A DNA stretch of 64,000 bases from Adiantum capillus-veneris (Eukaryota > Streptophyta > Polypodiopsida > Polypodiales > Pteridaceae): the NCBI GenBank assembly GCA_014529385.2, contig CM043944.1:49583768-49647767 (forward strand), read 5' to 3'. The notes beneath the pieces are model-generated. The model was not told where the DNA came from and did not search any database. It saw only the letters and a program-made list of their open reading frames with translations. The position numbers and the translations under genes were made by a program. Position 1 is the stretch's first letter. The number at the start of each line of letters is the position of its first letter. Below are positions 47,733-59,994 of this stretch, one piece after another.

Positions 47733-48890
47733 TGTGTCTCGTTGGATGAGTGGATATCGCTTGATTTTGAATTTTTACTTTTAAGGATAAGTAAATGGAT
47801 ACCAAGACTCTCTCCTCAACAATATTTTTTGCCTCACATATCAACTCAAAAGTTCATGCATTGTAAAGTAAAAGAATTGCAATTTTGGACCAATTAGAAT
47901 GGTGGAAATCACCCTCCAATTTTTTCATCCATAATACTTCATAAGATTTTTGTAATCATTGTTCATCAAAAAATAGTCCTATTATTAGCATCCAAGTTAT
48001 GAATTATGTTTTTGGCCAAAGCTTGCAATGGAGGTTTATACATGAGCTTAAACCCCAATGCTTTTTTAGCATCAATCCATATTGGATTTAAGTTGACCAT
48101 TAACTTATTTAAGCCAACATGAAAGTGATCTATTTGATTAAAATACATTTTTTTCAGATCTTAAACCCAGAATATTGTTAGACATGCAACAACCTACATA
48201 CCCATATGAATTGCATAACCCAAAAAAAAATCATCTCTTTCTATTACTTGTAAGTATGCGTGCCAACACGGATGGGTACATGCAATGAAGGTGGAAAAAA
48301 ACAAAATTTCATATTCACTAGCTTTGGTTTTTGGGTGAAGAGGATTTGGCAACATGGATGGCTACATGAAATTCTTTGTGAAAAAAGCATGTCATACGAG
48401 GTCCAGTTAAGTCATTAAAATTAGGTCTAATTTGTAGCTTTTGGTGTGTCAATCGATTAATATCCCTCTATTGCTATTTATTTAGTGTAAGTGCTCGCAA
48501 TGATGCTTGCAATGGTAGTGTCTCTGGCCATCAACTAAGTTGACATTGTGGGGTACAAATAAAGTCTTAGTAAGCAAGTACATTAGAATAGCAACAAGAC
48601 ATCTATCATCATTCAAATGATGTGAATGAAAGATTGTCGGTCGTATCACATATGTCTGCTCCTTAGACATGTTCAATTTTACGTTTGTGCACAACTTGTG
48701 GCAAGAAGCTACATTGCAAGAAACTTCTGTTGTTCAAGGCAACCTCCCCAAGAAGAAAAGGACATTCCTTTTATTAGAGGCAAGAACGACATTTAAATGT
48801 CTTGAACTTTAGATTCCGAGGAGGCATCGTGAACACTTTATAGTCAGATGAGACCTTCATTTTCTTCGGCTCACTGTCTATGTGTGTTAA
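46802..48890. other. No gene; (GA)n at 47672-47730
   Basis: AT-rich sequence with one long GA microsatellite; no domain in short frames. Confidence 0.5.
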
Positions 48891-48891
48891 C

Positions 48892-49142
48892 AAGGGTGTT
48901 CAAATTGCCTTGTCAGAGTACCCACATGTGACAAGAAAATTATTTGGTACATAATGAAAATGTATGTAGCCATCTGTGCCGGCGTGGATGGCTACATGCA
49001 AGTTTCTAATGAAAATCTTTACCTATGAGTTTCTACAGGTAGCTAGCGGGGGTGTTTCATTTGCCTTGTATGAGCACCACATGTAACAAGGGAATTATTT
49101 GGTGCATAATGGAATTGCCTATAGCCATCCGCGCCAGCGTGG
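48892..49142. repeat. Two diverged copies of a 154-bp unit with a stem-loop
   Basis: Copy 1 (48892-48990) and copy 2 (49047-49142) share TTGCCTTGT...CACATGT, AATTATTTGGTRCATAATG and GTAGCCATC...GCGTGGA. Related stem-loop GTAGCCATCCAC-6 nt-GTGGATGGCTAC is perfect at about 49820-49849. Confidence 0.65.
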
Positions 49143-49191
49143 AATAAAAATCTTTACCCGTCACTCCTGCAAACATTGGCACGATCGTTCA

Positions 49192-49200
49192 AAAAATGAA
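49192..49200. repeat. Left 9-bp TSD (AAAAATGAA)
   Basis: Identical to 49804-49812. Confidence 0.9.
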
Positions 49201-49803
49201 GGGAAAATTACTAAAATACCCCTTAATTTGTGGAAATTCCCAAAATACCCCTCAAATTTCAAAAATTCCCAAGATACCCTTGCATCTATTTTAGTTGGAT
49301 TGTTCACGATTTCCTAATCTTTATTCTTTTTTGACAATGGAGATCCGTTTTTAGTACTTAGCATGTAATTTGTCACAAATTACCTCCCAAAACAAGACAA
49401 TTATGTCTAAAAATAATGAAGCAATTCATCTCCAAAGCCTACATAACTAGCTCAAATTCTAGTTTAAGTATCTTGTATTGATAGACAATCAAAGGCTTCT
49501 TATGAAAATTTACAGGTAGGGAGGCGGGGCGTACCCTTGGGCCACAAATAGTCGGAGAATTGGAAGGCGTCGCGCGGGGTCTGCAGCTTGGTGGAGGCGA
49601 ATGTATTCCTCCACACATCGCCTACCCCCACCTGAGCTTCCAACACCACACACTCCACGCCATGCTGCAGCAGGTGCTTGCAGGCGCAGAGGCCCGTGAC
49701 CCCGGCCCCCACTATGCACACGCTAGTATATTGGGGATTTTTTACATTTGAAAGGTATTTTGAGAATTTCCACAAATTAGAGGGGTATTTTGGTAATTTT
49801 CCC
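49201..49803. mobile_element. Pack-MULE (Mutator-like element with captured gene fragment), 603 bp
   Basis: Terminal inverted repeats of about 78 bp start GGGAAAATTACYAAAATACC at both ends (49201-49278 and, inverted, 49803-49727) and are roughly 85% alike. A 9-bp TSD AAAAATGAA flanks it exactly. Long TIRs starting GGG plus a 9-bp TSD are the Mutator-like signature. The interior carries a flavin-monooxygenase exon (about 49735-49513) plus what looks like part of its following intron; no transposase. Confidence 0.9.
49513..49735 (-). pseudogene. Captured flavin-containing monooxygenase exon (FAD-binding segment)
   Basis: Minus-strand frame reads VCIVGAGVTGLCACKHLLQH, then VECVVLEAQVGVGDVWRNTF, TKLQTPRDAFQFSDYLWP. 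GAGVTG is the GxGxxG FAD dinucleotide-binding motif; LQTPR...FSDYxWP is characteristic of plant flavin monooxygenases. About 70 codons without ATG, ending at a CCTACCT|GTAAAT donor-like site, so it is the 5' exon of a parental gene minus its start. GC content is far above the surrounding AT-rich sequence, as expected of captured genic DNA. It sits between MULE TIRs. The intact enzyme oxygenates N or S nucleophiles using NADPH; this fragment cannot. Confidence 0.88.
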
Positions 49804-49812
49804 AAAAATGAA
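49804..49812. repeat. Right 9-bp TSD
   Basis: AAAAATGAA. Confidence 0.9.
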
Positions 49813-50351
49813 CTGCATGTAGCCATCCACGCCGGTGTGGATGGCTACAGGCAGTTTCAAGTCAGTGTTTCTTGCCTAATCCCATGCTATAGCGCAACGA
49901 CAAAAGGCTAGGGTAATTGTACAACAACTTGCTGCGAGTGAATCCGCTTCCCTCCATGGCAACAACGACGAAAAGGAAATGACTATGCCAGCTAAAATAT
50001 TGCCTGCACAGCCCGCAAAGCCAGAACCACTACCACCCTACGTTGCTACATACATGACAAAAATTAGCAATTTGACACTCACAGTTCACTCACTCTCCCT
50101 CTGCGTCCAATTTTTGACGCTATGTCTCACACGCTTCGGTAGCCCTTTCAAGTTTCCACGCCCACAGTTCACCATCCTGAAAGCCTAAAATTTGGCACTT
50201 GAGAGCGCTAACGGCAGCCCAATGGCTTTGATCATGTTTCCTCCTTTCTAGGAAAAACACTGTATAAATTCTTGAGCTCTGCTCAAGGGTCAGCTTTTTA
50301 GGCCGCCTATGTGAAGGTGGCCCCTCTATCTTGATGCGCACAAGGCTCCGG
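49813..50351. other. No gene recognised; stem-loop at about 49820-49849
   Basis: GTAGCCATCCAC and its complement separated by GCCGGT. Other frames lack domains. Confidence 0.4.
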
Positions 50352-50562
50352 TGTTCGGGAAATATCATTTTCACAAACATACAAAAATCCCTCCAAGACA
50401 AATCTAAACTGGAAATTTACAGTACTAGCCAATATTTTTGCAAAATTACACTATTTTCCATGTATTTTAAGCGGAATTTTCTCCTTCTTGCCCTCCTCTC
50501 AACCGGCTACTTTGACTTTGCAACTAGCTCAAGGCTAAGCTGAGGCACACTTTTCCCGAACA
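50352..50562. mobile_element. MITE-like element, about 211 bp
   Basis: Ends TGTTCGGGAAA and TTTTCCCGAACA, an 11-bp TIR. Right half is related to the extra segment in the copia B LTR (31862-32018), which ends CTTTTCCCGACA. No clear TSD. Superfamily not assigned. Confidence 0.5.
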
Positions 50563-50671
50563 GTGGTACAAGCTCACAAAAAGTGGCAAGCTGTCATTGT
50601 CAAGCACTCTCTATTGATAGAATCAGAGCCAAGGCCTAAATTTGTGCCCATTCAAAGAGAGGGGATCCTAC

Positions 50672-50892
50672 CTTGCCCGCCTGCAGAGTTCGCAAATGGC
50701 CTGTCCTAATTGCGGCAAAGCCTCGTAGTTAGCTGGTCGTGCAGGATCGACGTGGCTTGAAATGCCAGGAATGTCACTGACAAAGGAGTAGGAGGAGCTA
50801 GGAGCCCGCAGCAGAGGCATTGCAGCAAATCTAGTAGCTTCCATAGCACCGATAGCAAAGGAAACCAGGGCTCTACCCCCGCTTGATGCTCA
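50672..50892 (-). pseudogene. Possible captured or relic exon, function unknown
   Basis: An open minus-strand stretch reads ALVSFAIGAMEATRFAAMPL, APSSSYSFVSDIPGISSHVD and ANYEALPQLGQAICELCRRA, ending at CAAG|GTAGGA, a donor-like site at 50672/50671. In the same frame upstream, after one TGA, it continues (IGFIYGGIDRQAAQALNLNE) to a CAG acceptor-like site near 51002. Amino-acid usage looks protein-like, GC is raised, but I do not recognise the family. Confidence 0.3.
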
Positions 50893-51002
50893 TATTTCAT
50901 TCAAATTTAGAGCTTGAGCGGCTTGTCGATCAATGCCACCATATATAAATCCTATCGTTCGGCCCCTCGCTCCCCAAATAAATCTGATATGCAGCTGTCA
51001 AA

Positions 51003-52287
<1,285 letters not shown>

Positions 52288-52326
<39 letters not shown>

Positions 52327-54113
52327 AGAAGAAGAAGAAGAAGAGAATTTTAACATCAACATCAACACCATGCCAAAATCAACATACTTACACTATTAAC
52401 CCCTTCCTTACTTTGGTTAGGATGGTTGCAAGCAACGTTTAGCACATATGGACCAAGCAAAGATGAGAAGGTAGTGGAAACTAGATGCTATCACCTATAT
52501 TATGCACACAGTTGACCTCCATGTGGCGGTCGATGTAGGGAAATGTGATTTTAGTTATTATGCTTGAACACGACATGAAGCACTACTTCCCTTTGTAATT
52601 AATGCTAGGCATTATCACCCTAGTTATCATTTATGAATAACTAGGTGATCTCACTTGACCATCACTTAAACAACCACCACCAAAAAAGACTTCCATTAAC
52701 CCAAAGAAAAATGAAGGTTTTGTGCACAAGTTTTGTATGGGTGGTATGGAAGGACGCTCCACCGTGACGCATCACTATGTGCCACCTATGGACTTTGGAA
52801 TTTCCCCTTGAGAGTCATCTAACTCTCTCTTTACAATAGTTTTGCTTTAAGTGCTCACAAGCTTTCTTCCTTAGCTTCTCTATAATAGACACTAGTACCT
52901 TACGTCCCTCTCCAACTTTTGCAAGAAAATAGATTTCCATGGATATGCATATCCCTATCTGTAGTCCTCTTCCTAGCCATGAGGTTATGTTGATGTTAGA
53001 ATGTAGAATGTTTGAGATCAAGGTTATTCTTTGAAAGAGAATTTTGAGCCTATGGGAGACCATGTATATTTGCGTCCATTCACATTTTGGAAGTAGAAGT
53101 GACGTTTGGAGGCCGCAACCATAGATGATGGAGAAGATGCATATGTGAAGTTGAAAATCGTAAAAATTTACTTTTGAATATGCTTTCTTGCTTGATCATG
53201 AGTTACATCAATTTTACAACATGGATATGTTCAAGGTGCTTTGCTAGGTGTCACTCAATTTTGTATTAGCTCGGAAACACTTGCTCTAAGTTTGGGATTC
53301 CTCGTTTTTTCAAGGTGTTTACTTGCTAGTTGGAAATTTTTTATACATAAAGATTCTGTCCCAAGAGTCATGTGTGTATTATGAGACTACTAGTAGTGGG
53401 AATAGCTACACTACAATTGTGGGAGTTGTATTGAAGGATGTTTTTGGTTTATGGACAAGGGCTTAAGTTTCCCTTATGGGTATGGTTGTGTTATTTGGAT
53501 TGGGATCTTGGATTATTTTTTTGGCTACGATTGTGTTATCAAAATGCTACCATAATTTTTGCAGCCATATGTTGTACCGTAGTAGTTTTGCAAGTATGCT
53601 TGTACATCACCCAAAGAGGGATGGGATTCTCATTCATGTGATGGGTTTGTAATATTTTTGGCTAATGGGTTTGGTTTCTTGGCTATGGCCAAGGTGTATG
53701 ATATGAGTTGTGAGATCCAAACATATGGTTTACGGTACATACTAATGGTAGAGATTGAGCATAATTGCTTCTCTTGAAAGAATTGTTTAATCCATATTGT
53801 GGTTGCATAGAGAAAACTCATGTTTATGTTGTTATGCAGCATGGTTTGATGATGAGTTAGCAATCCAAACTACACAACAATAAAAAGGAGGTCTATAGAT
53901 GCTAGCTTCATTGTGTTCGTGTAGAAGGCATTGACTAAGGTAGGATTTTTAGATGAACTTGCATTGTTGAGTTTTCTAGAAAGATCTATGGCAGGTCTAT
54001 ATGGCTCCTATATGAGGGTTTTGATCTGGTACTTGGTGTGGTCACTAAAGAGGTGTAGCACCTAAACTTGTTTGGTTGGTGTGATATTCTACCATTGATA
54101 GAGGTACTAGGAA
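52288..54113. other. No gene recognised; (GA)n(GAA)n at 52288-52344
   Basis: AT-rich, short frames only. Confidence 0.4.
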
Positions 54114-54402
54114 TCCTTTTAGAGTTTAGGCTCATGGAGGGAGCTAAAGTGTCCTCATTCGCAATGTCGCATGGAATGGAGTTGTTGTGCCTTGCTCCCA
54201 ATGAAGTGAGATTCTCTTTGTTTTTAGTAGGAGAAGATGGATGGGTGGAATGATTGATCCTTTTAGAGTTTAGGCTCATGGAGGAAGCTAAAGTGGCCTC
54301 TTTCACAATGTCGCATGGGATGGAGGTGTTATGGCTTGCTCCCAAAGAAGTGAATTTTCTTTGTTTTTAGTAGGAGCAGATGGATGGGTGGAATGATTGA
54401 TC
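54114..54402. repeat. Two-copy tandem duplication, 144-bp period
   Basis: TCCTTTTAGAGTTTAGGCTC starts at 54114 and 54258; the copies differ by several substitutions. Confidence 0.88.
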
Positions 54403-54599
54403 CAACACATGGTTCAATCGAGGGTTCAATGCTCTTAAAAAGGCATTTTTGGTCTAAGGTTTTGATACACTTATTTTGGATAGCATTACTTCATGGTTCA
54501 TGTTTGTTTCATTTTAGTTGGGGCATTAAAAGATCCTTGTGTGTTCTCCTGGTCTATCTATGCACTCTATTTCACCCTCCACTATCTTCTCTTTCTTCT

Positions 54600-54987
54600 T
54601 TTTGATGATGTAAAGAGCACAATATATTCACCCTCCAGGCTTGATAATTTCTGAGTCCACTTTCACTCATACACATTTAGGGGTATCCCTAGATACTATG
54701 TATCTTTGGATATAGTTTGGATTATGGCTAAACTCCATGCTATGTCTAGCAAGGGAATTCACTCCCCTTGTTACCATATATGTGGTAGTGATGTGTGTGA
54801 ACACACTTAGGACCGTCGGGGCATTTTTCCCTCACTAAGAGGTTTTTTTCCCCGTAAATTGTATATATGCCATCATTCTAGGGCTAACTTATCTTTCCAT
54901 TGTGCACTAAGCAATATACTCTATATTGTGTGCCTTGAGCTTATTCATTTTCTCCAAGCTATGTGTGTTTGTGCAATCCTAATTCCA
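54600..54987 (+). repeat. 5' LTR of copia C
   Basis: Shares the blocks CCATATATGTGGTAGTGATG, GGGGCATTTTTCC, CCATCATTCTAGGGCTAAC with the inverse of 31675-32131. Ends TTCCA four bases before the PBS. Start approximate. Confidence 0.7.
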
Positions 54988-54991
54988 AAAT

Positions 54992-55004
54992 TGGTATCAG
55001 AGCC
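54992..55004 (+). promoter_or_regulatory. Primer-binding site of copia C
   Basis: TGGTATCAGAGCC, perfect plant copia type. Confidence 0.9.
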
Positions 55005-55339
55005 GGTTGTGTCCTCTTGGACATAGTCATTAGCGTAGCCACAACAATCGCTGCTTACCTTCTCAGATTTGGGTGAGCTTTGGTGAGTGTCATCAGGTCA
55101 ACAAATACTTCATGTAGACTCAAAGATCTTGGTGTGATCAAAATTTTGATTTGAGCTCATTTTGGGCTCCATTTCCACTACAAGCAATACTACGTATGCA
55201 ATTTTGTTCTTTTGTGCAGAATCTTTGTCAGTGCAATCTTCTACAGAGCAAGTCCTTGATAGTCCTCTTTGGGTTGTGCTATATAGCACGTGTTGGTCTT
55301 ACTTTGTTTTTCCTCTTTTTGGTAGTTTTCACATCAGGC

Positions 55340-56628
55340 GGCGCAGTCACTCGCCATGGCTAACAACAACATAGATGATGTTTGTTGTAGAGGATCAATT
55401 GGATGGAGATAACTACCCAATGTTGGCTTACATGATGACACATGTTTTCAAGATGTTTACTGCTAAGGATAAATTGGATGGGGATAACTACCCAATGTGG
55501 GCTTACATGATGACACATGTTCTTATGTCAAAGGGAATTTGGAGTGTTGTGCATGGCATTGATGTATGTCTGCCTTCTATGGATACAGACTTTGTTGACG
55601 ATGTTACAGGTTCTGGTGGAAGGTCTATTGATGCTAGAGTTGTTTTTCCAATAGTTGAGTAGTCTCAATGGGATGTTAGAGATGCACATGTTCATGCATT
55701 GGTTGCATTATCTATGAAGAATACTATTACTCCTCACATTTGCTCAACTCAATCAGCAAAACAAGCTTGGGATATTCTAGTTGGTCTTTATGCAAGTTGC
55801 AATAAGGCTAAAATTTCATTGTTGTAGAGAGCTGGAATCAAAGATTATGCATGAGGAAGATGACATGGACACTTTCTTTGCTAGTATCAAGTGCATGTAA
55901 AATCATTTTTGATAGTTCAATTATGCTGATTTTCCTTGATGCATTGCCATATTGGGTCAAAGCATGCATTGGTGGTACCTAAAAGTGGTGTCTTAGACAG
56001 TCCTTTGGTAGCACATTACAGCCCCATTTTCATGTTTCAAGTTTAAAATCTATGACCTTGTTATCTATCAATGGATAGCTTTTTAAAAGTAAAATATAAA
56101 ACTATAACCTCTGATAAATTTTGAATGTATTTATAAAAATTCTACCAATCCTCACCTTTTATAAAAGGAACCACCAAAAAGTGCAAAAGGTGGTACCACC
56201 AATACATGCTTTCACCCTATTCTTACCAGACTTTTAATAGTACTTGGAGACTTATGACCCAAGGAAATCCTCAAAGCTGTCAAGGTTGATGCATTATGCA
56301 CATCATTGTTGCAAGAGTCACTTTCAAGAAAGAATAGCGTTGAACAACGTGCAATTGAATACTTTTTGTTACTAATTAAAGAAAAAGCAATAAGAAAACA
56401 TTTGTTTCTAATGCTTTTGTTGGTAGCACCTTGTTTAAAAAAACTGGTGAAAAAGAAAAAAATAAGATTCATTGCCATTATTGCAGGGCTAATGATCACA
56501 TGATAAATCAGTGTCATGAATTGAAGACAAAAGAGGTCAAGAAGACTGACACCAGTTCCACTACAAGTGCAGTGTTTGTAGAATCTTCTAGGAAAGGAGA
56601 TTGTGATGCTGATGTAGATACAAAGTGA
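55340..56628 (+). pseudogene. Copia gag (UBN2-like) with zinc knuckle, interrupted
   Basis: 55375-55662 encodes KLDGDNYPMWAYMMTHVLMS and GIWSVVHG, the DUF4219/UBN2 opening of plant copia gag; this segment is duplicated in tandem with a 75-bp, frame-preserving period (copies at 55399 and 55474). After stops, gag text continues to LDALP at about 55945, where a 264-bp MITE is inserted (55954-56217), and resumes after it. The last part, 56431-56628, has CHYCRANDHMINQC, a perfect C-x2-C-x4-H-x4-C knuckle. Nonfunctional. Confidence 0.75.
55954..56217. mobile_element. MITE in copia C gag, 264 bp, TSD TATT
   Basis: 26-bp TIRs (GGGTCAAAGCATGCATTGG at the left; GGGTGAAAGCATGTATTGG inverted at the right) with two mismatches. 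Flanked by TATT on both sides (55950-55953 and 56218-56221). Taking out the element and one TATT makes the gag frame continuous. AT-rich interior, no coding. Confidence 0.82.
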
Positions 56629-56676
56629 ACATTTAGTGTAGAGTTCACTTATGATCCTTTTTTCCATGATGCATGT

Positions 56677-57150
56677 ATGTCAGTTGTTGTAGATTCACAT
56701 GTGTGGTACTTTGATAGTGGTGCTACAAAGCACATTACATCACATAGTGATTTGTTTACCACTCACAACTCTGTTCATCATGGGAATGTAGTCACTTATG
56801 CCAACAATATCTCTCATCCAAACAAGGGAGTTGGAAAGATTGTGCTAACTGCTACGAATGGCAATTATTTCACACTTGTTGATGCACTTTATGTACCAAG
56901 ATCAAAAAGAATCTTCAATCTATATATGCACTTGTCAGACTTGGTCTTGTTGTCAAGTTTGTGGATGACGAATGTACAGCTCATGCGTGATGAAATAGCT
57001 ACATCTAGTATTTTGTGTTGTGGGATGCATAAGCTCACTTTGTATGACAAGTGTGGGCATAATTTTTCAAATGTAGTTGTGGATCCAAAGTTGTTTCAGA
57101 TGCAAAACTTTGCCATGCACATTTTGGGCATCTGCATTTTGCTAGTTTGA
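56677..57150 (+). pseudogene. Copia aspartic protease and start of the GAG-pre-integrase region
   Basis: WYFDSGATKHITSHSDLF at about 56700-56755 is the copia retropepsin block with catalytic DSGA. YVPRSKRIFNL (usually LYVPGLxxNLLS) and, in the broken frame after 57040, CHARFGHL-like and CEGCQ-like remnants belong to the pre-integrase zinc region. The frame ends at 57150; integrase is missing. Protease would process the polyprotein. Confidence 0.8.
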
Positions 57151-57316
57151 TACGTTTGTAGAAATTTGATATGGTTGCTTCTTTGCCGCCTCTTGAAGCA
57201 CCTTGAAGCATGTTTGTGAAGGTTGTCAAAGTTTCCAAAGGATGGTTCCTTAAGGGCTACATGTAGGTTGGAACTTTTGCATAGTGGTGTTTACAAGTTA
57301 AAACATAAGCCGGATG

Positions 57317-57349
57317 CATTAGGAAATTTCAGAGTTCATTTGGAGGGCC
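57317..57349 (+). repeat. 33-bp sequence shared with 33581-33613
   Basis: CATTAGGAAATTTCAGAG...CATTTGGAGGGCC, one mismatch between the copies, each exactly where copia similarity stops. Confidence 0.6.
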
Positions 57350-58168
57350 TTCTAAGAAAATGTATTTTTTGCACTCTCTCTCTAGAAAAAATGGCAAATA
57401 AAAGAGCTGGGTCTTTCATAGTAAAAGTTCAAAAAGTGTACTTAAAGTAGATTCCTTACTCTTCTGAACATTCGTTCGTAGTGATTGAGGGATAATCCTC
57501 TTTTCAGTTGCATTGAATGAACCTCGTCAATATGGAGGGAATGAGCCTAACATGGAGAGACGAAGGAGCAGCCGCTATTCACTTTCCATTAAACCTGCAC
57601 ATTTGGCTAATGGTGCACTCCTCAAATGGCATAAATGTTACCCAGAAACGAGCCAAATATCACCTTCACATTGATTTGGACAATGAGTACCAACCATTGA
57701 TTAAGCGCAGTAAAACAAACACACATATACCTCCCGCTTCCATAGACACGCTCAGAGCTCAGGGAGCTAAACACATAGATATCTGGACGAGAGGCTCTCT
57801 CTACCCTAAGAATCCAATGACTAATGCGTCTCCACCGTTTGTCAATCCTACAAGCTTATTGACCTTTGCTGGTGATGGAGAAAGGGCCTTCTGGGTTATT
57901 GTAAATCTCTTACAAGAGAAGCTGAAACTTACAAGAGCATTCTCCAAGCTCAACAATGTGAGATCGTTCGCCTTTCACATTTACATTCTACAGATCAGGT
58001 TACCATTTTGCAACATAAAACAGAGGTACAAGAACTGAAAGGAAAGGTGCGAAGTTGTCAAATGAAGGACACCATCTTGGGTGGTCGTATCCGAAAGAAG
58101 AAATTGCGCAATCTTGAAACATTGCAGGTTGCATCAGGAGGTCTCAAGAAAAGAATCCGAGCATTAAG

Positions 58169-58306
58169 GTGATGCTTCTTGGTTGGCTACATTGTCTTAG
58201 TTAAGTAATCTTTTTGTTTTTTCTTGTTATGCATTGTTTTGATGTGCCTAAATAGTGTTAGTGAAGCAAATTTTCTGTTATTTACTTATGCATTGTCTTC
58301 ATGTAG
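58169..58306 (+). other. Inferred intron 1 of the DDE gene (138 bp)
   Basis: AAG|GTGATG ... CATGTAG|AGATTC; joining keeps phase 2. Confidence 0.55.
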
Positions 58307-58973
58307 AGATTCAATCTATCATGACAAGGAAAACATTGACCCCAAAGCCAATATAGGAAAGAGATTGAAGCCACTTATAAGTAGAAGCATGGCAGCAGAT
58401 ATAGTACATGACAAGAAGTTTAAGGTCCTACAACGAAATGTAGTGGACCGCTTTATTTGAGAGAACTCAGTGCCTGCAAAAGAGATACAAGGCACACTTG
58501 ATTCACTTGGTGTAAGCAAAAGAGGATATTCGGCTATCCAAAAGTATGTCTCATCCATCTTTGTTAGGAAGGGTATAAAATCCAAACTTCTACCATCAGC
58601 CTCAAGTGTTTGGAAAGAGAGGCTTCAGCTTAACGAGGCACAGGGAGACTATCTTGGACAGCCCTTTCATATTAAAGCAACTTACAGTGGCCATGGAGCA
58701 AACATGGCATATGATGAGTTCAACAATATTTTTATGGACCTGCGGATATTACAGGAGAGAATGGTGGAGTTTTACAACATCACATTTGAAGAGTCACAAG
58801 GGGTATTACATTTTGTGTTAAAACTGGACGAGTGTGAGCTTGTTAAAGAGAAAAAGCTAGAGCGTGTTACTATTACTTTAATGAATAGAGCCCTCTCAAA
58901 GTGTCCCAGTGATGATCCTTTATATTTTAGTGTTCAATCAGAATCTAACATATGGTGGCTTGGTGCGTTTGAG

Positions 58974-59041
58974 GTAAGCGAGATTCTAAGGTAAGCTCAA
59001 ATGTTCACATCTACTTAAGTCTCATTTATTTTGTGTTGCAG
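58974..59041 (+). other. Inferred intron 2 of the DDE gene (68 bp)
   Basis: GAG|GTAAGC ... TGTTGCAG|GTAAAG, phase 0 on both sides. Confidence 0.7.
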
Positions 59042-59914
59042 GTAAAGAAAGAAGATCATGAGATTCTATATTGGGTGTTCCATCGAACTAATATTCCGGA
59101 GGTGATTGATCGACATACTAACCAGGGAGAGGTACTACGTCTAGATGGAAGGGGAGACTTTCAAGTTCAATGGCATCTTGCAGGTGACCTCAAAACATTA
59201 AAGTGCATGTATAATTGTGGAATGGGTGCAATGGCAAAGTCGCTGTGTTTGTTCTGCATGGAGCCTGCAAAGGTCATGGACCCAAAGTGGTGGAGAAAAG
59301 CTCCAACACGTCACATTGAATTTCCTGCTTTTCGACCGGTTTTGAAAATACCACTAGTGAATGTCCACATTTGTACAATGCATGCCCTTTGTAGAATTGT
59401 GGAGAAATTGGTCTACTTATACATCGGGTTTGCTTGGAAGATTAAGAACTCCGCAGAACGACAAGTAGCCCTGCAGTGCTTAGAAATAGTATTGTCGGAT
59501 ATGGGGCTTCATGGTGGCAATGTGAAAATCCAGCGGGATGAAAAGAGATCAACTGCTGAGAAGGATGTCCCATGCAAACCATCCATCGGTGGGGTGAAGG
59601 CACAGAGGTTTTTATCTAAGCCCCAAGGTACAAGAGATCCGAAGCTAACAAAACATGGAAAAATATATAACACATCTTATGTTAGCAAGGTAGAGTATCA
59701 GAGCTGGAAAAAGCTACATATTGCAGTCAAAGACCACGAACCAACTACTCGTAACGCGAAGGCTGAGGTTTGGCGATCAATAGACATCCTATTTTTGATG
59801 TGCGACAAAGATGACTGGTCACAAGGTGATATGAACAAGTTCAAGGAAAATCTCAACCTTCTGAAAAAATCATTCAAGACAGCATGGACAGACACCCAGA
59901 TTACTCACTACATG

Positions 59915-59994
59915 GTATTATCATGTATTTCTTTCTCTCTTATGTGCAAATATGTGACTGTAAAACATTCTAACTAATCTGTTTTCATATCCAG
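59915..59994 (+). other. Inferred intron 3 of the DDE gene (80 bp)
   Basis: ATG|GTATTA ... CATATCCAG|CACATC, phase 0; the next exon continues the conserved region up to the catalytic Glu. Confidence 0.75.

Larger units (their letters stand above)
54600..57316 (+). mobile_element. Copia element C: 5' LTR, gag, zinc knuckle, protease
   Basis: Plus-strand order is LTR (to 54987), PBS (54992-55004), gag (55340-56420, broken), zinc knuckle (56431-56628), protease (56677-57150). Family resemblance breaks near 57316, where a 33-bp sequence shared with 33581-33613 starts. Its LTR is the same family as copies A and B, which lie in the opposite orientation, so this copy supplies the 5' part they lack. 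Confidence 0.82.
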
